Made by a program: the position numbers and the translations under genes. The notes under the pieces are model-generated. The model had not been told where the DNA came from, searched no databases, and worked only from the letters and a program-made list of their open reading frames with translations. From Bacteroidota bacterium (lineage in GTDB: Bacteria > Bacteroidota > Bacteroidia > Chitinophagales > Chitinophagaceae), in contig JAEYOL010000191.1 of NCBI GenBank assembly GCA_023411775.1, positions 1-11,202 on the forward strand: a stretch of DNA of 11,202 bases, written 5' to 3'. Below, in pieces: positions 1 to 6,472 of this stretch (its first letter is position 1; every line of letters begins with the position of its first letter).

Positions 1-32
1 AGTATCCAGTATCCAGTATCCAGTATCCAGTA
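1..32. repeat. Heptamer tandem repeat (AGTATCC)n
   Basis: Four perfect copies of AGTATCC followed by a partial AGTA fill the first 32 bases. The array is cut by the window edge, so its true copy number is unknown. It ends seven bases before the -7 element of the proline dehydrogenase promoter and occupies the place where the -33 element would lie. It may be a variable simple-sequence tract or just intergenic filler. Confidence 0.9.
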
Positions 33-38
33 AACCGT

Positions 39-46
39 TACATTTG
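39..46 (+). promoter_or_regulatory. Bacteroidota-type -7 promoter element of the proline dehydrogenase gene
   Basis: TACATTTG, followed by C, matches the known Bacteroidota -7 consensus TAnnTTTG exactly. It lies 18 bases before the ATG at 65, so transcription would start at roughly 50-55 and leave a very short leader. No clear -33 TTG is visible because the heptamer repeat occupies that region. The promoter call is inferred from the motif and its position only. Confidence 0.5.
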
Positions 47-64
47 CGCATTATTTTATACCGT

Positions 65-1303
65 ATGCACCCGCAGCCTGCCATTTCTTTCGACAACACC
101 GAATTTGCTTTTGAATACAAGTCTGATAAAGAGTTAAAAAAAGCCCGTTTCCTGTTTTCTTCGATGGGAATTTCCTGGTTGGTAAAGCTGGGACTAAAAG
201 TCACTCCCTGGGCTATAAAATCAAAGCTGCCTGTAAAAGGGTTGATCAGGAATACCATTTTCACGCAGTTCGTTGGAGGGGAGACGCTGGAAGAGACTTC
301 TGCCGTTGCAAAAAAATTGGGGGAATATAAGGTACAGGTTATCCTTGATTATGGCGTGGAAGGTGGCGATGATGGAGAGAGTGGGTTTGATCACGCAACC
401 GAAGAATTCATTCGCGTGATCAACTATGCGGCGACGCAGCCAAATATTCCATTTATGAGCGTGAAGGTGACGGGCATTGCGCGATTTGGATTACTGGAAA
501 AGATCGATACCGCCATGCATAATGCCGAAGGTACCCTGATGAAAAGGTACCTGAAATCGGTGGATGAACTGCCTGCAGCGGAAAAAGAAGAATGGCACCA
601 GGTGCGACGCCGCATGATGACGATTTGTGAAACCGCCGCTGAACGCAATGTCGGCGTTTTGATTGATGCCGAAGAAACCTGGATACAGGATCCTGTAGAT
701 GCACTGACCATCCTGATGATGGACACATTCAACAAAGAAAGGGTTGTGGTTTATAATACACTGCAACTGTATCGCCACGACCGGCTGGCATTTTTAAAAG
801 ACAGTCTTGCCGCAGCCGAAGAACGAAATTTTATCCTGGGAGCCAAGCTCGTTCGTGGAGCCTATATGGAAAAGGAAAGACAACGTGCTGCCGATAATAA
901 TTATCCATCACCCATTCAGCCCGATAAGGAAAGCTGCGACCGTGACTATAATGAGGCTGTTAAGTTTTGTGTTGATCAACTTGACCGTGTCGCCCTGATC
1001 GTAGCTTCACACAATGAATATAGCAACCTGCTGACCACGCAATTACTACAACAAAAGGGATTGCCGCTCAATCATCCTCGCGTTCATTTCAGCCAACTCT
1101 ATGGCATGAGCGACAATATCACATTTAACCTCGCGCACGCGGGCTGCAGCGTAAGTAAATACCTGCCCTTTGGACCTATCGGCGATGTAATACCATATCT
1201 CATGCGCCGGGCGCAGGAAAATAGTTCCGTAGAAGGACAGACGGGCCGTGAACTGGTACTGATCAGGAAGGAACTCCAAAGAAGGGCTGCGCAGAATCAG
1301 TAA
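65..1303 (+). CDS. Proline dehydrogenase, monofunctional, FAD-dependent
   Basis: This 412-residue protein belongs to the PRODH family, which oxidises L-proline to pyrroline-5-carboxylate with FAD and passes the electrons to the membrane quinone pool. Recognisable elements are DAEETW (about 201-206), KLVRGAYMEKER (261-272), ASHNE (314-318) and the C-terminal block from PFGPIGDVIPYLMRR (368-382) to about 395. The paired arginines 381-382 correspond to the proline-carboxylate-binding arginines of PutA. No aldehyde dehydrogenase domain follows, so the second step of proline breakdown must be encoded elsewhere. I chose the ATG at 65. An in-frame TTG at 44 would add seven residues, but it is part of the -7 promoter element. 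No partner gene is adjacent, and it appears to be transcribed alone. Confidence 0.93.
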   Translation: MHPQPAISFDNTEFAFEYKSDKELKKARFLFSSMGISWLVKLGLKVTPWAIKSKLPVKGLIRNTIFTQFVGGETLEETSAVAKKLGEYKVQVILDYGVEGGDDGESGFDHATEEFIRVINYAATQPNIPFMSVKVTGIARFGLLEKIDTAMHNAEGTLMKRYLKSVDELPAAEKEEWHQVRRRMMTICETAAERNVGVLIDAEETWIQDPVDALTILMMDTFNKERVVVYNTLQLYRHDRLAFLKDSLAAAEERNFILGAKLVRGAYMEKERQRAADNNYPSPIQPDKESCDRDYNEAVKFCVDQLDRVALIVASHNEYSNLLTTQLLQQKGLPLNHPRVHFSQLYGMSDNITFNLAHAGCSVSKYLPFGPIGDVIPYLMRRAQENSSVEGQTGRELVLIRKELQRRAAQNQ

Positions 1304-1567
1304 AATGTCTGGTTTCATCGCCTCTTCTATTATAACATCCTCCAATGTGAATAATATTCCTTGCAACGCTCTGCGTTTTAACGTCTTTTGGTATTATTCT
1401 TGAAATGACAGGGCATCAGGATGAAGGTTATCCTGTAGCTGAACGGTTCATTTTTATATTGATGAATATCGGTAAGTGATCGGCGTCCCACCTTTACATC
1501 GCTGATTTTTATGTCCAACCCTGTTAAATCTGGTTATGTAAAATTTTTACTCAAAATTTTTTGAGAA
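1304..1567. other. Intergenic gap between proline dehydrogenase and coiled-coil gene
   Basis: No convincing gene lies here. AACGC-TCT-GCGTT at 1365-1377, followed by two more T and then AACG, could form a 5-bp hairpin, but it is too weak and too far from the stop codon at 1303 to call a terminator. The last 30 bases hold two AT-rich palindromes, described separately. No clear promoter motif was found for the downstream gene. Confidence 0.5.
1538..1565. repeat. Two abutting AT-rich perfect palindromes upstream of the coiled-coil gene
   Basis: GTAAAA-T-TTTTAC (1538-1550) and CTCAAAA-TT-TTTTGAG (1550-1565) are both perfect inverted repeats and share base C1550. The second ends two bases before the ATG at 1568, in the ribosome-loading region. 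No Shine-Dalgarno sequence is present. They could be weak RNA hairpins or a protein-binding site; the sequence does not decide. Confidence 0.6.
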
Positions 1568-2521
1568 ATGTTCCTGGCCACTGGTGTTTCATTCGATTTC
1601 ATGCAGTTCCTGCAGATCATTAGCTGGATTTTAATTCCCGTATTATTCCTGGCAGTCGTGTTGACGATTTTTTTTCATTACCGCCGAAAAAAACTCGAAG
1701 ATCCCGTTATCGACCCCATACAGAAACTCATGGTAGGATCGCCTGAACTGGTAGGCTATACCAAAGGTGACGGCGAATTTGTTTGTTTCGATCACTCACC
1801 CCTGATCAGTGAGTATAAGAACCGGTTAACACTCTCTCATGCCCGGTTTACCGCTTTGCATCACGACTTCGAAAAGCTTGAAAGCCGATACCAGTCAATG
1901 GCAGGTTATGCCATTGCGCATTTCAAAAATAAAAATGAAAGCCTGATGAAAAGCCCGGAGAAACTACCGCGACAGCTGCAGGAAGAGATCGACAGACTGG
2001 CGGCGCAATACAGGACGGAGAAAGAAGAGATGACGGCCAAACTCGATCACTTAAATCAGGCCTTTAAAAGCCTGGAAGAGGAAAACAAACTGTTGCAGGA
2101 CCAGATTGCTGTCCAGAATACTTCAGGCCAGGAAAAGGATGTGATCGTTGAGCGTTGGAAAGAGGAAAACCGGGCACTTAAGGATAAAGTCGCCGAACAT
2201 CAGTATTTGCACGATATTCTGGATGAGAAAAAAACACAGATCGATTACCTGCAATATCAATTGGAGCAACGCATAATCAGGCAGCACGAACTGGCCAATG
2301 AAAAATCGCAGCTCCAGGATGAGCTGGCAGAAAGCAGGAATCAATATAAAATACTAACCCAACTTAATAATAACCTTGAGAAAGAACTGCTTCACCAGAA
2401 AGAAATGGTGGACAAACTCCAGGTAGAACTTTGTGCAAAAGAAGAGCAGATAGCTGAGCAACAGCTTCAACTCGCGGCTAAGCAGGAATTGTCACGAGCT
2501 GGGAATGGGGTTGATTGGTGA
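1568..2521 (+). CDS. Membrane-anchored coiled-coil protein of unknown function
   Basis: I do not recognise a family for this 317-residue protein. A single hydrophobic segment at about 15-37, followed by the basic stretch HYRRKK (37-42), predicts an N-terminal anchor with the rest in the cytoplasm. Residues 60-120 are mixed and could be a small globular region. From about 135 to 305 the sequence is almost entirely charged and glutamine-rich with heptad-like leucines, which suggests a long coiled coil. The anchor-plus-coil layout resembles scaffold or division-associated proteins, but no motif supports a specific role. A start at Met12 would still keep the anchor. The final residues (about 310-317) are encoded by the beginning of a GGGATTGG-like simple-sequence tract, so the true ancestral end may lie slightly earlier. 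It stands alone, 95 bases before thyA. Confidence 0.8.
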   Translation: MFLATGVSFDFMQFLQIISWILIPVLFLAVVLTIFFHYRRKKLEDPVIDPIQKLMVGSPELVGYTKGDGEFVCFDHSPLISEYKNRLTLSHARFTALHHDFEKLESRYQSMAGYAIAHFKNKNESLMKSPEKLPRQLQEEIDRLAAQYRTEKEEMTAKLDHLNQAFKSLEEENKLLQDQIAVQNTSGQEKDVIVERWKEENRALKDKVAEHQYLHDILDEKKTQIDYLQYQLEQRIIRQHELANEKSQLQDELAESRNQYKILTQLNNNLEKELLHQKEMVDKLQVELCAKEEQIAEQQLQLAAKQELSRAGNGVDW

Positions 2522-2548
2522 TTGGGAATTGGGGATTTGGAATTAGGG
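2500..2548. repeat. Degenerate GGGAATTGG/GATTGG simple-sequence tract
   Basis: The stretch is made almost only of G, A and T, as repeated variants of GGGAATGG, GATTGG, GGGAATTGG and GGATTTGG. It runs across the stop codon of the coiled-coil gene (TGA at 2519-2521) into the gap before thyA. It resembles the other intergenic low-complexity tracts of this window in position, though not in sequence. Confidence 0.6.
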
Positions 2549-2616
2549 CATTCACATTTTCCTCACAGCAGTGAATATTCGTATCTGGCTGCCTTGTTTC
2601 TTACTAAATTGCGGCC

Positions 2617-3411
2617 ATGCGACAATATTTAGCGCTTCTCCAGCATATTTTGGATCACGGCACTGAAAAAACGGACCGTACTGGTACGGGTACTAAAAGC
2701 GTATTTGGATACCAGCTCCGCTTTGACCTCCAAAATGGGTTTCCACTAGTTACAACCAAGAAAGTACACCTGAAAAGTATTATTCATGAACTGTTATGGT
2801 TCCTGAAAGGTGAAACAAATATTGCTTACCTGAAAGAACATGGGGTAAAGATATGGGATGAATGGGCCGATGAGCAGGGAGAGCTTGGTCCGGTTTATGG
2901 TAAGCAATGGCGAAGCTGGGAAGGAAAAAACGGCATCGTGGTAGACCAGGTAAGCGAACTCATCAACCAAATAAAAAAGAATCCAGATAGCCGCCGGCTG
3001 ATCATCAGTGCATGGAATGTAGCTGATCTCCCCGAAATGGCTTTGATGCCCTGTCATACGTTGTTCCAGTTTTACGTCGCCGACGGGAAACTCAGTTGCC
3101 AGCTCTACCAACGCAGCGCTGACGTATTCCTGGGAGTGCCTTTTAATATTGCCTCATATGCATTATTGACGATGATGATTGCCCAGGTGTGTGAACTTAA
3201 GCCGGGCGAATTTGTTCACACCTTCGGTGATGTACACATCTATAGCAACCATATGGAGCAGGTGACATTACAATTGAGTCGGGAGCCTTTTCCACTTCCC
3301 GTTATGAAGCTAAACCCGGCGGTAAATAATATCTTTGATTTTAAGTTCGAAGATTTTACATTGGAGCATTACCAGTCACACCCGGCCATTAAAGCTCCCG
3401 TGGCAGTATAA
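2617..3411 (+). CDS. thyA: Thymidylate synthase
   Basis: This cytoplasmic enzyme methylates dUMP to dTMP using 5,10-methylenetetrahydrofolate and releases dihydrofolate. At 264 residues it is exactly the length of E. coli ThyA, and the key residues fall at the same positions: Arg21 in TDRTGTGT, catalytic Cys146 in MPCHTLFQ, Arg166 in QRSADVFLG, Asn177 in PFNIASYALL, and His207/Tyr209 in HTFGDVHIYSNH. The protein therefore looks complete and active. The ATG start follows TTGCGGCC with no Shine-Dalgarno sequence, which is normal for Bacteroidota. The folA gene begins 23 bases after the stop, so the product dihydrofolate is recycled by its immediate neighbour. Cotranscription of thyA, folA and the following methyltransferase gene is likely from spacing. 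Confidence 0.98.
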   Translation: MRQYLALLQHILDHGTEKTDRTGTGTKSVFGYQLRFDLQNGFPLVTTKKVHLKSIIHELLWFLKGETNIAYLKEHGVKIWDEWADEQGELGPVYGKQWRSWEGKNGIVVDQVSELINQIKKNPDSRRLIISAWNVADLPEMALMPCHTLFQFYVADGKLSCQLYQRSADVFLGVPFNIASYALLTMMIAQVCELKPGEFVHTFGDVHIYSNHMEQVTLQLSREPFPLPVMKLNPAVNNIFDFKFEDFTLEHYQSHPAIKAPVAV

Positions 3412-3434
3412 TTTGAGATTATAATTCATCGCCC

Positions 3435-3923
3435 ATGATCATCACGCTTGTTGTGGCAGCCGCAAGGAATAACGCTATTGGCAAAGACAATAAACTGCTT
3501 TGGCATTTGCCCAATGACATGAGGTATTTTAAGAATGTGACTTGGGGATTCCCAGTTGTGATGGGAAGAAAAACATTTGAAGCCCTTGGCAAACCATTGA
3601 CCGGCAGGAAAAATATTGTGCTTACCAGGCAGCCTGATTGGAAAGCCGATGGGGTAGTGGCGGTAAAAAGTTTTGATGATGCCCTGCTTCTCGCCAATGA
3701 AATGGGCGTCAAAGAATTGATGGTGATCGGTGGTGGAGAGATCTATAATGCTTTAATCGACAAAGCCCGCCGTATACATTTGACCCGGGTAAATGCAGAT
3801 CTAGAAGGCGATACTTTTTTTCCTGAGATCGATCCGAAAAAATGGAAGCTGGTCAGCCAGAAAAATTACGAAGCCGATGCCAAACATGCCTATAACTACT
3901 CATTCCAGGTATGGGAGAGATAA
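3435..3923 (+). CDS. folA: Dihydrofolate reductase
   Basis: This enzyme reduces dihydrofolate to tetrahydrofolate with NADPH and closes the cycle opened by ThyA. The 162 residues match the usual length of bacterial chromosomal DHFR. Visible motifs are the N-terminal strand MIITLVVAAARNNAIG, the substrate loop LLWHLPNDMRYF with acidic Asp28 (equivalent to E. coli Asp27), the NADPH-binding GRKTFEALGKPL (44-55), RKNIVLTR (58-65), the glycine-rich VIGGGEIY (97-104) and GDTFFPEI (125-132). It begins 23 bases after thyA and ends 32 bases before the methyltransferase gene, which fits an operon. No change at the Asp28/Trp23 substrate site is seen that would by itself suggest antifolate resistance. 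Confidence 0.97.
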   Translation: MIITLVVAAARNNAIGKDNKLLWHLPNDMRYFKNVTWGFPVVMGRKTFEALGKPLTGRKNIVLTRQPDWKADGVVAVKSFDDALLLANEMGVKELMVIGGGEIYNALIDKARRIHLTRVNADLEGDTFFPEIDPKKWKLVSQKNYEADAKHAYNYSFQVWER

Positions 3924-3955
3924 TTACATTGGCCAAGGGCCGCAATCCCTGAAAC

Positions 3956-4753
3956 ATGTATTCCAAATTCCAGCTAGCGCTTAAATACCTTTCTTATTAC
4001 GTTTCCGCAGCCAACAGTCGGGGCCATGGCATGCATTCTCCCTTTGTGTTCGAACTGATCACCCGCGTGATGAATGATAGAAACAAGTATCCGGCCTACG
4101 AAAAAGTAGAACGATTGCGGGAATACCTGTTAAGCGATAAAACCATAATTGAAATGCAGGATTTCGGTGCAGGTTCCTCCCTGACAAAAAGCAACCGCAG
4201 AACTGTGTCCTCGATCGCGAAAAATGCAGCAAAGCCGGCAAAGTTTGGACAGTTATTATATCGGGTTGTTCAATATTATAAACCAAAAACCATCCTCGAA
4301 CTCGGCACTTCACTTGGCATTACCAGTGCATACCTGGCCATGGCTAATCCTGCAGCTGTCGTCACAACACTGGAAGGTGCTGATGCGGCTGCGTCGCTTG
4401 CCCGTCAGAATTTTAATGGACTTGCTTTAAACAACATTCATATTCGGCAAGGTAATTTTGATGTAAGCCTGCCATTGGTTCTTGACGAGATAAAAGCGAT
4501 TGATTTTTGTTTTATAGATGGCAATCACCGCCAGGAACCCACTGAACGCTATTTTCAGCAGATTTTACCCTATATCAATAATGATACAATACTTGTTTTT
4601 GATGATATCCATTGGAGCAGGGATATGGAACAGGCATGGGGAACTATCCGTAGCAATAAGACGGTGAGATGTACGATCGACCTGTTTTTTATTGGCATCG
4701 TACTTTTCCGAAATGAGTTTAAGGAAAAGCAGCATTTCGCGATCAGGTACTAA
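3956..4753 (+). CDS. Class I SAM-dependent methyltransferase, substrate unknown
   Basis: The 265-residue protein has the fold signature of a class I methyltransferase, of the O-methyltransferase/Methyltransf_24 type. Motif I is ILELGTSLGITSAYLA (113-128), the acidic end of strand 2 is TTLEG (137-141), and strands 4-5 carry FCFIDGNHR (184-192) and LVFDDIHWSRDMEQAW (213-228). An N-terminal segment with RGHGMHSPFVFELITRV (22-38) precedes the catalytic domain and, from memory, is shared by related Bacteroidota proteins. No signal peptide or membrane segment is apparent. It starts 32 bases after folA and probably belongs to that transcript, but nothing in the sequence shows a folate-related substrate. 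The methyltransferase class is secure; the substrate is not predictable. Confidence 0.88.
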   Translation: MYSKFQLALKYLSYYVSAANSRGHGMHSPFVFELITRVMNDRNKYPAYEKVERLREYLLSDKTIIEMQDFGAGSSLTKSNRRTVSSIAKNAAKPAKFGQLLYRVVQYYKPKTILELGTSLGITSAYLAMANPAAVVTTLEGADAAASLARQNFNGLALNNIHIRQGNFDVSLPLVLDEIKAIDFCFIDGNHRQEPTERYFQQILPYINNDTILVFDDIHWSRDMEQAWGTIRSNKTVRCTIDLFFIGIVLFRNEFKEKQHFAIRY

Positions 4754-4825
4754 TCTGCAGAAAAATATACCTGGATATACTTCGAAGATCCGCGGACCAG
4801 GCAGGCTGTTCCTTTTAAAATTTTA

Positions 4826-4856
4826 TATCTTCGGTCTGAATCGATTACTATATTCG
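4826..4856 (+). promoter_or_regulatory. Candidate promoter elements of the pnt operon
   Basis: The 125-base gap before the transhydrogenase genes holds two near-matches to the Bacteroidota -7 consensus TAnnTTTG: TATCTTCG at 4826-4833 and TATATTCG at 4849-4856, each with one mismatch in the TTTG half. They lie in AT-rich sequence 23-53 bases before the ATG. No clear -33 TTG was found at the expected distance. Which one is used, if either, cannot be decided from sequence. Confidence 0.3.
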
Positions 4857-4878
4857 TGTAATAAACTGTACTGCCTAC

Positions 4879-5997
4879 ATGACCATCGGCTTGCTCAAAG
4901 AACCAGCTCCTGAATCCCGTGTATCGCTATTGGCTGAAGCCGTAGCCACGCTCACTAAAAAAGGTATTACAGTCTTGGTAGAAAAGGGTGCTGGTGAAAA
5001 AGCGTTTTGCATCGATACTGAGTATGAAAAAGCAGGCGCATCCACCCGTGATGCGCACGATGTTGTTTCAATGTCGGATATTATCCTGGCTATACATCAG
5101 CCAAATGCCATTCTCCAGGTGCCTTCATCCAAGATACTTGTAGGTGTTTACCAACCACTCTACAATGTTGGCATGATGAGTGACTGGGCATCTAAAGGGC
5201 TTACTACTTTTTCACTGGATATGCTTCCACGCACCACGCGTGCACAGGCGATGGATGTGTTGAGTTCCCAGGCCAATATTGCAGGTTATAAAGCGGTCTT
5301 GCTGGCTGCCAACCTGTATGGCAGGTATTTCCCGATGTTTATGACAGCGGCCGGTAGTATTGCTCCAGCCAAAGTATTGATACTGGGTGCAGGCGTTGCC
5401 GGTTTACAGGCTATTGCGACGGCAAGGCGACTTGGCGCCGTGGTAGAAGTATTTGATACCCGGCCCGCGGTGAAGGAAGAAGTGATGAGCCTTGGCGCGA
5501 AATTTATTGAAGTGGAAGGCGCTGCCGATGCCAGTACAGCGGGTGGTTATGCCGTGGAGCAAACTGAAGAATACAAACAAAAACAACAACAGCGTATCGC
5601 AGACAGTATTGCCAAAGCAGATATCGTGATCACCACAGCCCAGATCCCTGGAAAAAAAGCACCGATCCTGATCACTGAACAAATGCTTGATACTATGCGT
5701 AACGGCTCAGTGGTCATTGACCTCGCTGCAGCAACAGGAGGTAATACACCATTTACCAAAAATGATGAAACCGTAGTGTACAAAGGCGTAAATATTGTGG
5801 GTAATTCTAATTTGCAGTCCACCATGCCTTCGGATGCAAGTAAACTTTACGGGAAGAACATCCTTAACTTTTTAAACCTGATCATTAGCAGCGATAGTAA
5901 TGTAAATCTTAACTGGGATGATGAACTGGTGAAGGGAAGTTGTATTACGCATGGCGGAGAAGTGGTGAATGAGAGGGTGCGGAATTTGAAAATTTGA
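4879..5997 (+). CDS. pntA: NAD(P) transhydrogenase subunit alpha part 1 (NAD-binding, dI)
   Basis: This soluble subunit binds NAD(H) in the proton-translocating transhydrogenase, which couples hydride transfer from NADH to NADP+ with proton movement across the inner membrane. Its 372 residues cover only domain I, as in the split-subunit enzymes (Rhodospirillum rubrum type), not the longer fused E. coli PntA. The N-terminal AlaDH/PNT domain starts MTIGLLKEP and ESRVSLL. The loop RAQAMDVLSSQANIAGY (121-137) contains the Arg, Gln and Asp of the hydride-transfer site. The Rossmann turn is GAGVAGLQAI (170-179), followed by VFDTRP (191-196), whose Asp binds the adenine ribose. AGGYAVE (221-227) is the mobile loop. 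The last residues and stop lie in a duplicated AATTTGAA, so the C-terminal tail may be variable. The alpha-2 gene follows after 33 bases. Confidence 0.96.
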   Translation: MTIGLLKEPAPESRVSLLAEAVATLTKKGITVLVEKGAGEKAFCIDTEYEKAGASTRDAHDVVSMSDIILAIHQPNAILQVPSSKILVGVYQPLYNVGMMSDWASKGLTTFSLDMLPRTTRAQAMDVLSSQANIAGYKAVLLAANLYGRYFPMFMTAAGSIAPAKVLILGAGVAGLQAIATARRLGAVVEVFDTRPAVKEEVMSLGAKFIEVEGAADASTAGGYAVEQTEEYKQKQQQRIADSIAKADIVITTAQIPGKKAPILITEQMLDTMRNGSVVIDLAAATGGNTPFTKNDETVVYKGVNIVGNSNLQSTMPSDASKLYGKNILNFLNLIISSDSNVNLNWDDELVKGSCITHGGEVVNERVRNLKI

Positions 5998-5998
5998 A
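5983..5998. repeat. Direct repeat AATTTGAA x2 across the alpha-1 stop codon
   Basis: Two exact copies of AATTTGAA stand head to tail, and the TGA stop of the alpha-1 gene (5995-5997) lies in the second copy. This is a very short example of simple-sequence duplication at a gene end, too short to carry much weight by itself. Confidence 0.6.
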
Positions 5999-6030
5999 AA
6001 TGGGAAGTTGGATAGTTAAAATTTAAATCT

Positions 6031-6363
6031 ATGGATTCTTTATTGAACTGGATTAGCAACAATGAGCAGATCATCTACATCGTGATACTGATGATCTTTG
6101 TAGGTATAGAAGTGATTGGCAGGGTGCCAAGTGTTTTACATACACCCCTGATGAGTGGCGCCAATGCAATACACGGGGTGGTGATCATCGGCGCAATTAT
6201 CGTGATGGGTAAAGCTGAGAGCGATAATTACCTGGCACTGGTGCTGGGGTTTCTCGCGGTGATCGTGGGTACGCTCAATGTAGTGGGAGGTTTTGTGGTG
6301 ACTGACAGGATGCTGGAAATGTTTAAAAAGAAAAAACCCGGTCAAACACCTCGGGGGAAATAG
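6031..6363 (+). CDS. NAD(P) transhydrogenase subunit alpha part 2 (membrane dII)
   Basis: This 110-residue membrane subunit supplies the alpha half of the proton channel in the three-subunit transhydrogenase. Hydrophobic segments lie at about 14-30, 45-61 and 66-90. The family signature is RVPSVLHTPLMSGANAIHGV (31-50). A histidine (His48) stands in NAIHGV, where the E. coli fused enzyme, from memory, has serine; this fits the split enzymes in which the proton-relay histidine is on alpha-2. The basic tail KKKKPGQTPRGK should face the cytoplasm. It begins 33 bases after alpha-1 and ends in TAG, so TAG is used as an ordinary stop codon here. A 109-base gap with an inverted repeat separates it from the beta gene. 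The call is firm from motif, size and neighbours. Confidence 0.94.
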   Translation: MDSLLNWISNNEQIIYIVILMIFVGIEVIGRVPSVLHTPLMSGANAIHGVVIIGAIIVMGKAESDNYLALVLGFLAVIVGTLNVVGGFVVTDRMLEMFKKKKPGQTPRGK

Positions 6364-6371
6364 GATAATAA

Positions 6372-6420
6372 GTACAGTGAAAAGATGAATAATCGTAAAA
6401 TTTAAAATCATCTGCTGTAC
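6372..6420 (+). promoter_or_regulatory. Nested inverted repeat (possible RNA hairpin) between transhydrogenase alpha-2 and beta genes
   Basis: Outer arms GTACAG (6372-6377) and CTGTAC (6415-6420) and inner arms AGATGA (6383-6388) and TCATCT (6408-6413) are perfectly complementary and nested. They give a two-part stem with an asymmetric internal loop (5 versus 1 base) and a 19-base AT-rich loop. No T-run follows, so it does not look like a simple terminator. It could stabilise or cleave the mRNA and set alpha to beta expression. Confidence 0.45.
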
Positions 6421-6472
6421 GGAATTCCCGGTTGAAAACTAATCCGACAGGAGTTTTTTAAGGAATGCATTT

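Noticed and set aside
424..735. Antisense open frames inside proline dehydrogenase and similar long antisense frames in other genes
   Set aside because: They lie opposite strongly conserved coding sequence, have no recognisable protein features and no start signals, so they are shadows of the real genes.
1365..1379. Intrinsic terminator after proline dehydrogenase
   Set aside because: The stem is only five base pairs with a three-base loop and four T, about 60 bases past the stop codon; it is too weak to call.
2550..2576. Inverted repeat ATTCAC / GTGAAT upstream of thyA
   Set aside because: Six-base arms with a 15-base loop are expected by chance in a region of this size, and no other feature supports it.
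4770..4801. Terminator-like inverted repeat CCTGG...CCAGG after the methyltransferase gene
   Set aside because: The arms are five bases and far apart, the inner CTTCGAAG is a plain palindrome, and there is no T-run directly after it.
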